A DNA stretch of 64,000 nucleotides from Polynucleobacter sp. MWH-HuK1 (lineage in GTDB: Bacteria; Pseudomonadota; Gammaproteobacteria; Burkholderiales; Burkholderiaceae), in the NCBI RefSeq assembly GCF_018881815.1, contig NZ_JACVPP010000001.1, positions 1,171,097 through 1,235,096 of the forward strand. The letters are read 5' to 3'. The position numbers were made by a program, and so were the translations under genes. Below the pieces are notes generated by a model that did no database searches, was not told the DNA's origin, and worked only from the letters and a program-made list of their open reading frames with translations. Of the stretch, positions 25,807-39,504 are shown piece after piece. Within the stretch, counting starts at the first letter, position 1, and every line of letters starts with the position of its first letter.

Positions 25807-27426
25807 CTAGGCTCTAAATTGTGATGTGATTGGATAGCGCCAATCCCGCCCAAAAGCACGGGTTGTGACACGAACCCCTGGGGGCGCCTGACGGCGCTTA
25901 TATTCATTGAGCTTAATGAGGCGAGTAACTTTTTCTACGCTCTCCGCATCAAAGCCTGCGGCAATAATCTGGGCGATCGATTGGTTTTGCTCCATGTAGC
26001 GCTCAACAATACCGTCTAACACTTCATATGAAGGCAGGCTGTCTTGATCTTTTTGGTCGGGGCGCAATTCTGCTGAAGGGGCGCGAGTCAAAATACGTTC
26101 TGGAATGATCGGCTTAATGCTATTGCGATAAGCGCACAAGCGATACACCAAAGTCTTGGCAATATCTTTAATCACTGCAAAGCCGCCGGCCATATCTCCG
26201 TAGAGAGTGCAGTAGCCAACAGCCATTTCACTTTTGTTACCGGTAGTTAAAACCAGGCGACCGGTTTTATTGGATAGAGCCATGAGTAGGGTGCCGCGTA
26301 CACGTGCCTGAATGTTCTCTTCAGTGGCATCGACCTTTAAGCCTTTAAATTGTTCGGCTAGAGAAGCCTCTAAAGCATCAACTGGTCCGCTGATCGGAAT
26401 CTCATCATATTGCACACCTAGGTTCTGTGCCATCTCCCGTGCATCGATCCAGGAGATGTCTGCCGTATAGCGGGAAGCCATCATGACTGCACGTACCTTG
26501 TCAGCGCCTAGAGCGTCTACAGCAATTGCAAGAACCAATGCTGAGTCCACGCCGCCAGATAGCCCAATGATCACGCCAGGGAAGCGATTTTTGGTGACAT
26601 AGTCACGTACACCTAAGACCAATGCTTGATAGGCCTGCGCTTCAACAGACTGGGGTGGGGTAATTGAGCCTTTTTCCAGTTCGCCGGATGAGGAGGCTGT
26701 AACAATGCCTAAACCCGTTTCAAACTGAGGCATGGCCATTACAACCTCACCTTTGCTATTTAACGCAAATGATCCGCCATCAAAAACCAATTCATCTTGG
26801 CCACCAACGGCATTGACATAGACCAGCGGCATTTTGGTTTGAGCAATATGGTCACGCAGTACATCAATGCGTAGTGCTTCTTTTTTCAAGTGATAGGGTG
26901 ATGCGTTTGGCACAAGCAGCACTTGTGCGCCAGCGGCATGTGCTTGTTTAGCGGGGCCAGCATGCCAGGCATCTTCACACAGAATTAATCCGTAACAAAT
27001 GCCTTCGCATTCAAATACACAAGCTTGATTACCGGGAACGAAGTAACGTACTTCGTCGAAGACTTCATGGTTAGGCAATTCCTGTTTTGCATAGGCTGCA
27101 ATGACTTTGCCGTTTTGTAAAACGGAAGCGTAGTTTTGCAAGCCTGCTGCTGTCTTTTTAGGGTGTCCGACGATAACAGTCAGATCAGAATACTGAGCGA
27201 GCTCTTTCATTAAGAGTTCAAGTTGCTCTTGCGCTGCTGCAATAAAAGCTGGGCGGAGCAATAGGTCTTCTGGGGGATAGCCAGTGAGCGAGAGCTCAGG
27301 GGTTACTACGAGTTTGGCGCCTTGGGAATAGGCCTCTAGAGCGGACTTGTGAATCAGTTGCGCGTTGCCAGCCAAATCACCCAGTAATGGGTTGATCTGG
27401 GCTAAAGCAATTTTTTGTGCACTCAC
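25807..27426 (-). CDS. nadE: Glutamine-dependent NAD+ synthetase
   Basis: Last step of NAD synthesis: amidation of deamido-NAD using glutamine and ATP. The 539 residues comprise an N-terminal nitrilase-like glutaminase domain (about 1-260; catalytic Glu in TPELSLTGYPPE, Lys in AKQELPNHEVFDE, Cys in LCEDAW) and a C-terminal synthetase with the ATP pyrophosphatase loop GLSGGVDSA near 295. It lies 72 bp upstream of glnB on the same strand and 34 bp downstream of ppa, a likely operon. Shared expression would tie NAD supply to nitrogen status. Confidence 0.95.
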   Translation of the reverse strand: MSAQKIALAQINPLLGDLAGNAQLIHKSALEAYSQGAKLVVTPELSLTGYPPEDLLLRPAFIAAAQEQLELLMKELAQYSDLTVIVGHPKKTAAGLQNYASVLQNGKVIAAYAKQELPNHEVFDEVRYFVPGNQACVFECEGICYGLILCEDAWHAGPAKQAHAAGAQVLLVPNASPYHLKKEALRIDVLRDHIAQTKMPLVYVNAVGGQDELVFDGGSFALNSKGEVVMAMPQFETGLGIVTASSSGELEKGSITPPQSVEAQAYQALVLGVRDYVTKNRFPGVIIGLSGGVDSALVLAIAVDALGADKVRAVMMASRYTADISWIDAREMAQNLGVQYDEIPISGPVDALEASLAEQFKGLKVDATEENIQARVRGTLLMALSNKTGRLVLTTGNKSEMAVGYCTLYGDMAGGFAVIKDIAKTLVYRLCAYRNSIKPIIPERILTRAPSAELRPDQKDQDSLPSYEVLDGIVERYMEQNQSIAQIIAAGFDAESVEKVTRLIKLNEYKRRQAPPGVRVTTRAFGRDWRYPITSQFRA

Positions 27427-27460
27427 TCCGATTCACAAAGCCTTTTAATAATTTAAAAAA

Positions 27461-27997
27461 TTACTTGTTCTCTTTGTTGTAGCGCTCGATACCTTCCAGG
27501 ATTTCCTGGTGAGCTTCTGCAACGCCACCCCAACCCTTCACTTTTACCCATTTGCCTTTTTCAAGATCTTTATAGTGCTCGAAGAAGTGTTGAATTTGGT
27601 TTAAGCGCAAAGGATTGATGTCCTCTGGTTTTTGCCAGTGAGTGTAGATAGGCAAAATTTTGTCTTCTGGAACAGCTAACAGCTTTGCGTCTTGACCGCC
27701 TTCATCTTCCATTTGTAAAACACCAATTGCGCGGCAGCTAACAACCACACCTGGGATCAATGGAAATGGAGTAATCACGAGAACGTCAACAGGGTCGCCA
27801 TCACCAGCAATTGTTTTATTGATGTAGCCATAGTTACATGGATAGTGCATTGCAGTACCCATAAAACGGTCAACGAAAATAGCGCCACTCTCTTTATCTA
27901 CTTCATACTTGATTGGATCCGCATTCATTGGGATTTCAATAATGACGTTGAAGCTCTCAGGGATCTTTTTACCTGGCTTGACGTTGTCGAGACTCAT
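27461..27997 (-). CDS. ppa: Soluble inorganic pyrophosphatase
   Basis: A 178-residue family I pyrophosphatase of the cytoplasm that hydrolyses the PPi released by biosynthesis. The active-site signature DGDPVDVLV is near residue 67, with the earlier basic and Tyr residues ([17 protein letters not shown]) and ending residues typical of the E. coli-type enzyme. It is first in the ppa-nadE-glnB direction and divergent from the membrane pyrophosphatase hppA. Confidence 0.95.
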   Translation of the reverse strand: MSLDNVKPGKKIPESFNVIIEIPMNADPIKYEVDKESGAIFVDRFMGTAMHYPCNYGYINKTIAGDGDPVDVLVITPFPLIPGVVVSCRAIGVLQMEDEGGQDAKLLAVPEDKILPIYTHWQKPEDINPLRLNQIQHFFEHYKDLEKGKWVKVKGWGGVAEAHQEILEGIERYNKENK

Positions 27998-28180
27998 AAA
28001 TACTCCGAATAGTGATTAGTAAATACCCTGATCCTATAGAGGGGGCGCAGGGGTGATTCTGTTACATACTGGTACTACTTAAAGACCATAGTTTAAAGCT
28101 TTCGGGAACCGGGTCTACCTAAGTGCAGGTTATGCAAATCAATAAAGATTAACAAATGATTAACTTTAGGGAGTTCAAGC

Positions 28181-30241
28181 ATGAGTAATGTCACTTTAGG
28201 CTTGTATTTTGCCTTGGCGTGCGGTGTCCTGGCCGTGGTTTACGGTTTTGTGATGCGCGGCTGGATTTTGAAGCAAAGTACGGGCAATGCCAAGATGCAA
28301 GAAATTGCGGAGGCGATTCAGCAGGGTGCGGCAGCCTATTTGGCACGCCAATATAAGACGATCGCCGTAGTTGGGGTAATCCTGACCATTTTGATGGCGC
28401 TCTTCCTCGATTTTGCGACTGCCATTGGTTTTGTTATCGGCGCCGTGCTTTCCGGTGCTTGCGGTTTTATTGGTATGAATGTCTCAGTGCGTGCAAACGT
28501 TCGTACTGCAGAAGCAGCTACTAAGGGAATGAATGAAGCACTCAATGTGGCGTTTAAAGGTGGTGCCATTACCGGCATGTTGGTAGTGGGCCTCGGCCTC
28601 TTGGGTGTTGGCTTGTTCTTCATGTTCCTTGTCTCTATTGGCGCAGGACAAGACCTCTCTTCTGTATTGCACCCACTAATTGGTTTGGCATTTGGCTCTT
28701 CGCTGATTTCAATTTTCGCCCGTTTAGGTGGTGGCATCTTTACTAAGGGCGCAGACGTTGGTGCTGACTTGGTAGGAAAAGTGGAAGCGGGTATTCCTGA
28801 AGATGATCCACGCAATCCTGCGGTGATTGCTGACAACGTTGGCGATAACGTTGGCGACTGTGCCGGTATGGCCGCTGATTTATTTGAAACGTATGCAGTG
28901 ACTTTGATTGCAACCATGGTGTTGGGTTCGCTCATGGTGACTGGGGCACCAGTAGCAGCGATCATTTATCCATTAGTACTCGGTGGCGTTTCAATCATTG
29001 CCTCCATCATCGGTTGCTCGTTTGTAAAAGCTACGCCTGGCATGAAGAATGTGATGCCCGCTTTATATAAAGGTCTCATCATTGCCGGTGGTTTGTCATT
29101 GATCGCTTTCTACTTCGTCACCAACTACGTCATGCCGGACGACGCTTTGGGCATTCCTGGTAGTCAATGGCGTTTGTTTGGCTCAACAGTAGTAGGTCTC
29201 TTACTAACAGCAGGCTTGGTATGGATTACTGAGTACTACACCGGCACGCAGTTCAAGCCAGTACAGCATATTGCTGAAGCTTCTACTAAGGGTCACGGTA
29301 CAAACATTATTGCTGGCCTTGGTATTTCGATGAAGTCGACTGCTTATCCAGTACTGTTTGTATGTGCTGCAATTTTCGCAGCATATTGGCTGGCTGGCTT
29401 GTACGGCATTGCAATTGCAGCAACCGCTATGTTATCGATGGCCGGTATTGTGGTTGCACTTGATGCTTACGGTCCAATCACTGATAACGCTGGCGGTATT
29501 GCAGAGATGGCAGGTTTGCCACAATCGGTACGCGATATTACCGACCCATTAGATGCGGTTGGTAACACTACTAAAGCAGTTACCAAAGGTTATGCGATTG
29601 GATCTGCTGGTTTGGCATCACTCGTGCTGTTTGCTGACTACACCCATGCTTTAGAGGGTATTGGTCAACAAGTGTCATTCGACCTTTCGAACCATATGGT
29701 GATCATTGGTCTCTTTATCGGCGGCATGATTCCTTACTTGTTTGGCGCCATGGCCATGGAAGCAGTTGGTCGTTGCGCTGGTGCGGTGGTTGAAGAAGTG
29801 CGTCGTCAGTTCCGCGACATTCCTGGAATCATGGAGGGTACAGCTAAGCCAGAATACGGCAAAGCAGTGGATATGCTTACCTCAGCAGCGATTAAAGAGA
29901 TGATCATTCCTTCACTCTTGCCAGTGGTTGCGCCAATCGTAGTTGGTCTCTTGCTAGGACCTGCTGCATTGGGTGGCTTACTCATGGGTACGATCGTGAC
30001 TGGCTTGTTTGTGGCGATCTCGATGTGTACTGGTGGTGGTGCTTGGGACAATGCAAAGAAATACATCGAAGAGGGTAACTTTGGTGGCAAAGGTTCTGAA
30101 GCGCATAAAGCTGCAGTAACTGGCGATACTGTAGGCGACCCTTACAAAGATACTGCAGGTCCTGCAGTAAACCCACTGATTAAGATCATCAACATCGTGG
30201 CATTGCTTATCGTGCCATTACTGCCAGTGATCTCACGTTAA
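28181..30241 (+). CDS. hppA: Membrane proton-pumping pyrophosphatase, K+-independent type
   Basis: A 686-residue integral membrane enzyme with about 16 helices that couples PPi hydrolysis to ion export. The catalytic loops are [11 protein letters not shown] near 195 and [13 protein letters not shown] near 217. The discriminating motif near 460 reads GNTTKA: Lys at this site marks K+-independent H+-pumping members, Ala the K+-dependent ones. The start ATG has RBS TAGGGAG. It is divergent from soluble ppa, so both PPi-consuming enzymes share one intergenic region. A terminator follows at 30262. Confidence 0.95.
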   Translation: MSNVTLGLYFALACGVLAVVYGFVMRGWILKQSTGNAKMQEIAEAIQQGAAAYLARQYKTIAVVGVILTILMALFLDFATAIGFVIGAVLSGACGFIGMNVSVRANVRTAEAATKGMNEALNVAFKGGAITGMLVVGLGLLGVGLFFMFLVSIGAGQDLSSVLHPLIGLAFGSSLISIFARLGGGIFTKGADVGADLVGKVEAGIPEDDPRNPAVIADNVGDNVGDCAGMAADLFETYAVTLIATMVLGSLMVTGAPVAAIIYPLVLGGVSIIASIIGCSFVKATPGMKNVMPALYKGLIIAGGLSLIAFYFVTNYVMPDDALGIPGSQWRLFGSTVVGLLLTAGLVWITEYYTGTQFKPVQHIAEASTKGHGTNIIAGLGISMKSTAYPVLFVCAAIFAAYWLAGLYGIAIAATAMLSMAGIVVALDAYGPITDNAGGIAEMAGLPQSVRDITDPLDAVGNTTKAVTKGYAIGSAGLASLVLFADYTHALEGIGQQVSFDLSNHMVIIGLFIGGMIPYLFGAMAMEAVGRCAGAVVEEVRRQFRDIPGIMEGTAKPEYGKAVDMLTSAAIKEMIIPSLLPVVAPIVVGLLLGPAALGGLLMGTIVTGLFVAISMCTGGGAWDNAKKYIEEGNFGGKGSEAHKAAVTGDTVGDPYKDTAGPAVNPLIKIINIVALLIVPLLPVISR

Positions 30242-30261
30242 GTACTCAAGGTGCAACAAAC

Positions 30262-30290
30262 AAAAACGCCTAGCATTGCTAGGCGTTTTT
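30262..30290. terminator. Bidirectional terminator between hppA and trxB
   Basis: AAAAACGCCTAGCA / TGCTAGGCGTTTTT form a long stem with a minimal loop, between convergent genes. Confidence 0.92.
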
Positions 30291-30317
30291 CATTCAAAGC
30301 TTACGTAGCTGAAAATA

Positions 30318-33626
<3,309 letters not shown>

Positions 33627-33636
33627 GGCAGTCATT

Positions 33637-35680
<2,044 letters not shown>

Positions 35681-35691
35681 TGTTTCAGTAA

Positions 35692-36096
35692 ATGAAAAAG
35701 TTCTCATTACTCATGACTCTCATTTGCTCAGCATTGATCTCGCCGGCTGCTTTGGCTGGTGACAAAACCTATCGATGCGAGGTTTTGAGTGATGCCTATA
35801 TAAAAAGTAATGGAGAGTTAGATATCGTTAAAGATAGTCCCCGAATTGGTCAAGAATTTGCGGTAGTTAAGAAAACCGGTGAGGTTATTGGTGATGTGAT
35901 GGATTCTCTGGGAAAGCCTAAGCTAATCGCAGCTGGCGGCAAGGGCAATCCTTATAAAGTGATTTGGACGAAAAATTCTGCAGGTAAAGATAGCGCCTTT
36001 GTTGACTATCTCAGTATCGAAGGATTTGCAAAAGATGGTAAGTATCCTTTTGGATTTTTCTCTGGCGTACTCTTAATGACGGGTGTGTGTCAGTAA
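35692..36096 (+). CDS. Exported protein of unknown function
   Basis: A 134-residue protein with a clear signal peptide cleaved after PAALA (about 22). The mature part is small, with cysteines in YRCEV and near the end (TGVCQ) that could form one disulfide. I recognise no family. It starts 12 bp after serS, so it is probably read through from it. No further function can be inferred. Confidence 0.7.
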   Translation: MKKFSLLMTLICSALISPAALAGDKTYRCEVLSDAYIKSNGELDIVKDSPRIGQEFAVVKKTGEVIGDVMDSLGKPKLIAAGGKGNPYKVIWTKNSAGKDSAFVDYLSIEGFAKDGKYPFGFFSGVLLMTGVCQ

Positions 36097-36171
36097 GGCG
36101 CTCCTCTGGCCTGAATTATTAGTGGCTTTACCCCAAGTTATAGATAACTTGGTGACGCGATGACAGAAGTC

Positions 36172-36597
36172 TTAAATAACGATAGTTTTTATTTTCAAAC
36201 GAGAAGCATTCTTTTCGAGTACTTTATCAAGAGTGACAATTGATTTCGCTTTAAAAGATTTTGCTGCTGCGAGATGGAGTGCATCACCAGCCCTGAGGTT
36301 TGACTTGCTGTCAATTACTAGGATCCCTGCAGAGTAATATGTTTTGCTCTCAATGGGCATTAGCTCGATATCATTTTGGCAAAGAATGTCAAATTTTTTC
36401 CAAGCCTCGCGACTCTGCTTTTCTGTTATTTGATTGGTTCTGACTTTAAGACTAAGTGCGCTGGAAAATTCAGTAAATGTCCAGGTGGATGAAATCATTT
36501 TTGCAGAGCTACTATCATGCCATCTATCAACAGCATCGCTTTTCTGTTCAGTTGTACATAACGCCACAAAAATACTTGTATCAATGTAGATCATCAA
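36172..36597 (-). CDS. vapC: PIN-domain toxin VapC
   Basis: A 141-residue PIN-domain ribonuclease toxin. The conserved acidic residues are visible: Asp in MIYIDTS at 6, Glu in TFTEFSS near 42, Asp in LRAGDALHLAAA near 103 and a later Asp in VTLDKV. It overlaps its antitoxin gene by four bases, as VapBC pairs usually do. The target RNA cannot be predicted. It sits about 375 bp from the tRNA-Ser gene in accessory DNA. Confidence 0.88.
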   Translation of the reverse strand: MMIYIDTSIFVALCTTEQKSDAVDRWHDSSSAKMISSTWTFTEFSSALSLKVRTNQITEKQSREAWKKFDILCQNDIELMPIESKTYYSAGILVIDSKSNLRAGDALHLAAAKSFKAKSIVTLDKVLEKNASRLKIKTIVI

Positions 36598-36839
36598 TAG
36601 CGCGCCTTTGAGCGAACCTCATCCATTACTGATGTGCCCATCTTCAACGTAGCCCTGAATGCTCTTAGTTGAGCGGCGATCTCTTTACGTTCTAGTTTCT
36701 GGGGTCGAATAATTAATGAGCCATCCTTTGAGAGAGTTGCTTCAACCTTATCCCCCTCTTTAAGCCCGATTTCTTTGATAAATGTAGCGGGGATGCGAAG
36801 TGCCAAGCTATTGCCCCATTTAGAAATTTGGATATTCAT
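36594..36839 (-). CDS. vapB: AbrB/SpoVT-type antitoxin VapB
   Basis: An 81-residue antitoxin. The N-terminal swapped-hairpin AbrB domain (about 1-50) reads IQISKWGNSLALRIPATF and EGDKVEAT; the C-terminal tail is the toxin-binding part. It is first in the operon, and a perfect inverted repeat immediately upstream (36851-36880) is the expected autoregulatory site. Confidence 0.88.
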   Translation of the reverse strand: MNIQISKWGNSLALRIPATFIKEIGLKEGDKVEATLSKDGSLIIRPQKLERKEIAAQLRAFRATLKMGTSVMDEVRSKARY

Positions 36840-36850
36840 GATCTAGTCCC

Positions 36851-36880
36851 ATATAGATATACTTAAATGTATATCTATAT
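36851..36880. promoter_or_regulatory. VapBC operator (perfect inverted repeat)
   Basis: Arms ATATAGATATAC and GTATATCTATAT, 12 bp each without mismatch, with a 6-nt centre. It begins 12 nt upstream of the antitoxin start, where an AbrB-type dimer would repress the operon. Confidence 0.75.
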
Positions 36881-36972
36881 TAATCGCACCTATCCAGTTT
36901 GCCTAGCTCATGCTTAAGTCCCTATCGACCATATGGCTGCATGTATCGCTGGATATAATGATTTACCGGTTC

Positions 36973-37062
<90 letters not shown>

Positions 37063-37132
37063 AGTCAATAAGTATTTCAAGGGTTTGCAAAGATGCAACA
37101 TCCTAGTTACCAAAATCGTTACCAAATATATC

Positions 37133-37168
37133 CGTGGCGAGATTCAAACCCGCGTTCAACGGATTATG
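37133..37168 (-). pseudogene. Degenerate 3' half of a CAU-anticodon tRNA
   Basis: Read on the minus strand this is CATAATCCGTTG, then a GCGGG-TTTGAAT-CTCGC T-arm, then CCACGG: the order of the anticodon, 3' anticodon stem, variable loop and T-arm of a tRNA. The forward-strand translation DSNPRSTDYE is the usual sign of an antisense tRNA. No 5' half exists; its CAT overlaps the end of the methyltransferase gene, and homology between the two efflux modules stops here. Confidence 0.5.
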
Positions 37169-37838
37169 AAAACATTGGCATCATAATTGCCGCTATGATG
37201 AATTGCCATATTGATACGGGTTTTTTTATTGCTACCGCTCCCACTAAAGCCGACATTCCAGAATGTGCTTTGCCTTCACTTAATTCTGCTTCATAGACTT
37301 TTAGTACTTCAATTTTTGTATTCTTAAGTAAATTCTTTATAACTTGTTCTGTGTACAAATTTTCAATCTGACTTGGTCCGCCGGTTTTATATTCCAATTG
37401 CTTTGGTGTGTAACCTTGAAGAATTAAGACGCCGCCTGGTTTTAATGCTAACAACATATCTTTAAATAATCTGGAGCGTTCTTTGGGATTCGAGAATTGA
37501 ATGAATATCGCAATGACTGCATCGTAATCGCCTGCCTCCCAATTGATAGATTCACAATCTGATACGACGTAATTGACCGATACATTTTTGCTGCTAGCAA
37601 ACTTTTTTGCTTTCTCAATTGCAATATCAGAATAATCAAACGCATCAACTTGGTGATTCTGCTGGGCTAGCCAAGTAGAGTTTCTGCCTTCGCCATCTGC
37701 AACACACAAAATTCGTGCATTCTCTTTGAGGTACTTTGGAGCCATCTCTTGTAAAAATTCGTTTGCTTCAGTTCCAAATAGGAAACCTTCGCTATTAAAG
37801 CGGTCATCCCACATTTTTTTGGCTTCTAAATGTTTCAT
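37164..37838 (-). CDS. Class I SAM-dependent methyltransferase (module copy 1)
   Basis: A 224-residue methyltransferase. The SAM-binding region is seen as ILCVADGEGRNSTWLA near 45-60 (the GxGxG-like motif I) with the acidic residue of the second strand in VDAFDYSD. The C-terminus ends in a hydrophobic stretch (SIWQFIIAAIMMPMFS). The substrate is unknown; TehB-like detoxifying or thiol methyltransferases have similar cores. It is last in the minus-strand efflux module. The second copy at 58741 differs only in the C-terminal two thirds; the first 80 or so codons appear identical at the DNA level. Confidence 0.85.
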   Translation of the reverse strand: MKHLEAKKMWDDRFNSEGFLFGTEANEFLQEMAPKYLKENARILCVADGEGRNSTWLAQQNHQVDAFDYSDIAIEKAKKFASSKNVSVNYVVSDCESINWEAGDYDAVIAIFIQFSNPKERSRLFKDMLLALKPGGVLILQGYTPKQLEYKTGGPSQIENLYTEQVIKNLLKNTKIEVLKVYEAELSEGKAHSGMSALVGAVAIKKPVSIWQFIIAAIMMPMFS

Positions 37839-37877
37839 CTGATTTTTTCTCGTTCTTCTAAGATTGCATTTGTTGAA

Positions 37878-39260
37878 TCAATTAAGGTAGGCATTCACCA
37901 TTGAAAGATCCTGCTCTGAGATTTCACCGGTAAGTGCAGCTATGCGTAACCGATTCAGTAGGTAGTTCACTTTTTCCATATAAAGTGCATAGTCATTTGC
38001 GATGAGGTCACTTTCAGCTCCCAAAAGTTCCATCGTGGTGCGAGAACCATTCGAATACCCGATCCGTGTAGAGCTTAACCTTGCTTCTCCAGTCTTTTGG
38101 GCATTTGATAGTGCCGTTAACTTATCCTTTGCGCCATAGAGCGAATACCAAACCGATCTTAAAGTTCTCTCTAAATTCTGCTCAGACTTGTTGTACTCGG
38201 CTTTAGTTTTTTCAACTAAGAGCAATGACTCCTCTTGCTTGGCTGTGCGGTAGCCGCCAGTATATAGAGGGATTGAAAGCTGTAATCCAACAAGATAATT
38301 ATTAGTTGCTGTATTGCTGGCGGGACCAAAATTACCAGATCCACTTAAACTATCTTTAGAGGACTGTGCAACCGCATCGAGCTTAGGTGAGGCTGCTGTA
38401 CTGTACTTTTCAGCCTCTTCTTTTGCTGCTTTTTCTTGCGTTGAAAGCATTTGCAGTTGGAGGTTTTGGGACTTTAACTTTCCTACATGTGTTTCGAGGC
38501 TTGGAAGTGATAGTTGTGCAACATTTAAGTTGATTCTTGATGTGTCAATATTGACTGCGCCTCCATATAAATCCTGTAAGGCGAGTTTTTTGACGGAGAG
38601 ATTATTGCTTGCATCTAAGGCGCGTACTTTTATGGTGTCCAATCGCTCGTTTGCTTCTTGCATATCTGTTTGACTGGCATCGCCAAGCCTAAAGCGCTTC
38701 TCAATTTGTTGGCGAGTATTGGCAATTGCTGCTTCTTGTTTTTTGACCAATCTAACGGCCTCTTCGGCACTAAGGACATCGAAATAGCGTTCAGCAACCA
38801 ACAAAATTAGATTTTGGTTAGCTATCTGAGCCCCAAGATTGGATGCATCAGCCGAGAGATTGAGATGTCGGCTTTGGGCAAGGCGTTCGCGGTTATAAAT
38901 TGATTGGGTAGCGCCGACGGTATATCGGTTAACGAAACCATTATTAACTGAGGTATTGAAATTAGCCCCATTAAAAGTCCCCATACCTGGCGCATAGAAT
39001 TGCGCACCAGTAGTTGAGGTGTTATAGCTCATGCTGCCGGTGAGGGCGGTTAAGTTGACGCTTGGAAGCCATAAGGAAGTTCCCTGATCACGCCTTTTCT
39101 CTCCAGCCATCTGCTCATACCGACTGGCAATGAAATCCGGGTCCCTATTTTGTGCTTCATGCCATACCTCCATTAAGCTTGTTGCCATTGTTGGATTGGA
39201 TGAAATGGCTAGCAACGCCATCGCAGCTGCTGCAAAAGGTTTTATATCAAGAAGTTTCAT
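37878..39260 (-). CDS. TolC-family outer-membrane efflux protein (module copy 1)
   Basis: Outer-membrane channel for tripartite efflux, 460 residues with a signal peptide ending near PTMA (about 26). Two repeats of beta-strand plus long helices are evident; NYLVGLQLSIPLYTGG marks the second repeat. It is 40 bp upstream of the methyltransferase and 15 bp downstream of the DUF2892 gene. The translated protein is identical in every residue to the second copy at 59455, and the DNA looks identical too. Confidence 0.92.
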   Translation of the reverse strand: MKLLDIKPFAAAAMALLAISSNPTMATSLMEVWHEAQNRDPDFIASRYEQMAGEKRRDQGTSLWLPSVNLTALTGSMSYNTSTTGAQFYAPGMGTFNGANFNTSVNNGFVNRYTVGATQSIYNRERLAQSRHLNLSADASNLGAQIANQNLILLVAERYFDVLSAEEAVRLVKKQEAAIANTRQQIEKRFRLGDASQTDMQEANERLDTIKVRALDASNNLSVKKLALQDLYGGAVNIDTSRINLNVAQLSLPSLETHVGKLKSQNLQLQMLSTQEKAAKEEAEKYSTAASPKLDAVAQSSKDSLSGSGNFGPASNTATNNYLVGLQLSIPLYTGGYRTAKQEESLLLVEKTKAEYNKSEQNLERTLRSVWYSLYGAKDKLTALSNAQKTGEARLSSTRIGYSNGSRTTMELLGAESDLIANDYALYMEKVNYLLNRLRIAALTGEISEQDLSMVNAYLN

Positions 39261-39275
39261 TGGTAACCTTTGAAT

Positions 39276-39485
39276 TTATGCGCCAGCTTTAGCGCCCAAC
39301 TTACGAACAATTGTTTCCATGAGGCACCAGCCGGTTAAACCACTTTGCAAAATATTGGCGCCAACAAAAGCGGTAAAGGCTAAAAACCATTCATTTGCGA
39401 ACCCTGGACTTCCAGGGGCGCCAAGCGCTATTGAGATCAAAATGAAAGTGCCTGCAATGATGTCAACAATTTTCCAAGAGGTCAT
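39276..39485 (-). CDS. DUF2892 inner-membrane protein (module copy 1)
   Basis: A 69-residue protein with two membrane helices and the WKIVDIIAG start and TGWCLMETIVRKLG end of the DUF2892 family, the same domain as the membrane part of the rhodanese YgaP. It carries one Cys at the end of the second helix. Such proteins accompany sulfide- and persulfide-responsive genes controlled by BigR-type repressors, which fits the ArsR gene at 42824. Identical to the copy at 60853. Confidence 0.85.
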   Translation of the reverse strand: MTSWKIVDIIAGTFILISIALGAPGSPGFANEWFLAFTAFVGANILQSGLTGWCLMETIVRKLGAKAGA

Positions 39486-39504
39486 GATGAATTCCTTAGA
39501 TTAA

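Noticed and set aside
37093-37296. 67-residue plus-strand frame with WRDSNPRSTDYE
   Set aside because: This peptide is the well-known product of translating antisense tRNA; it was reinterpreted as a tRNA remnant.
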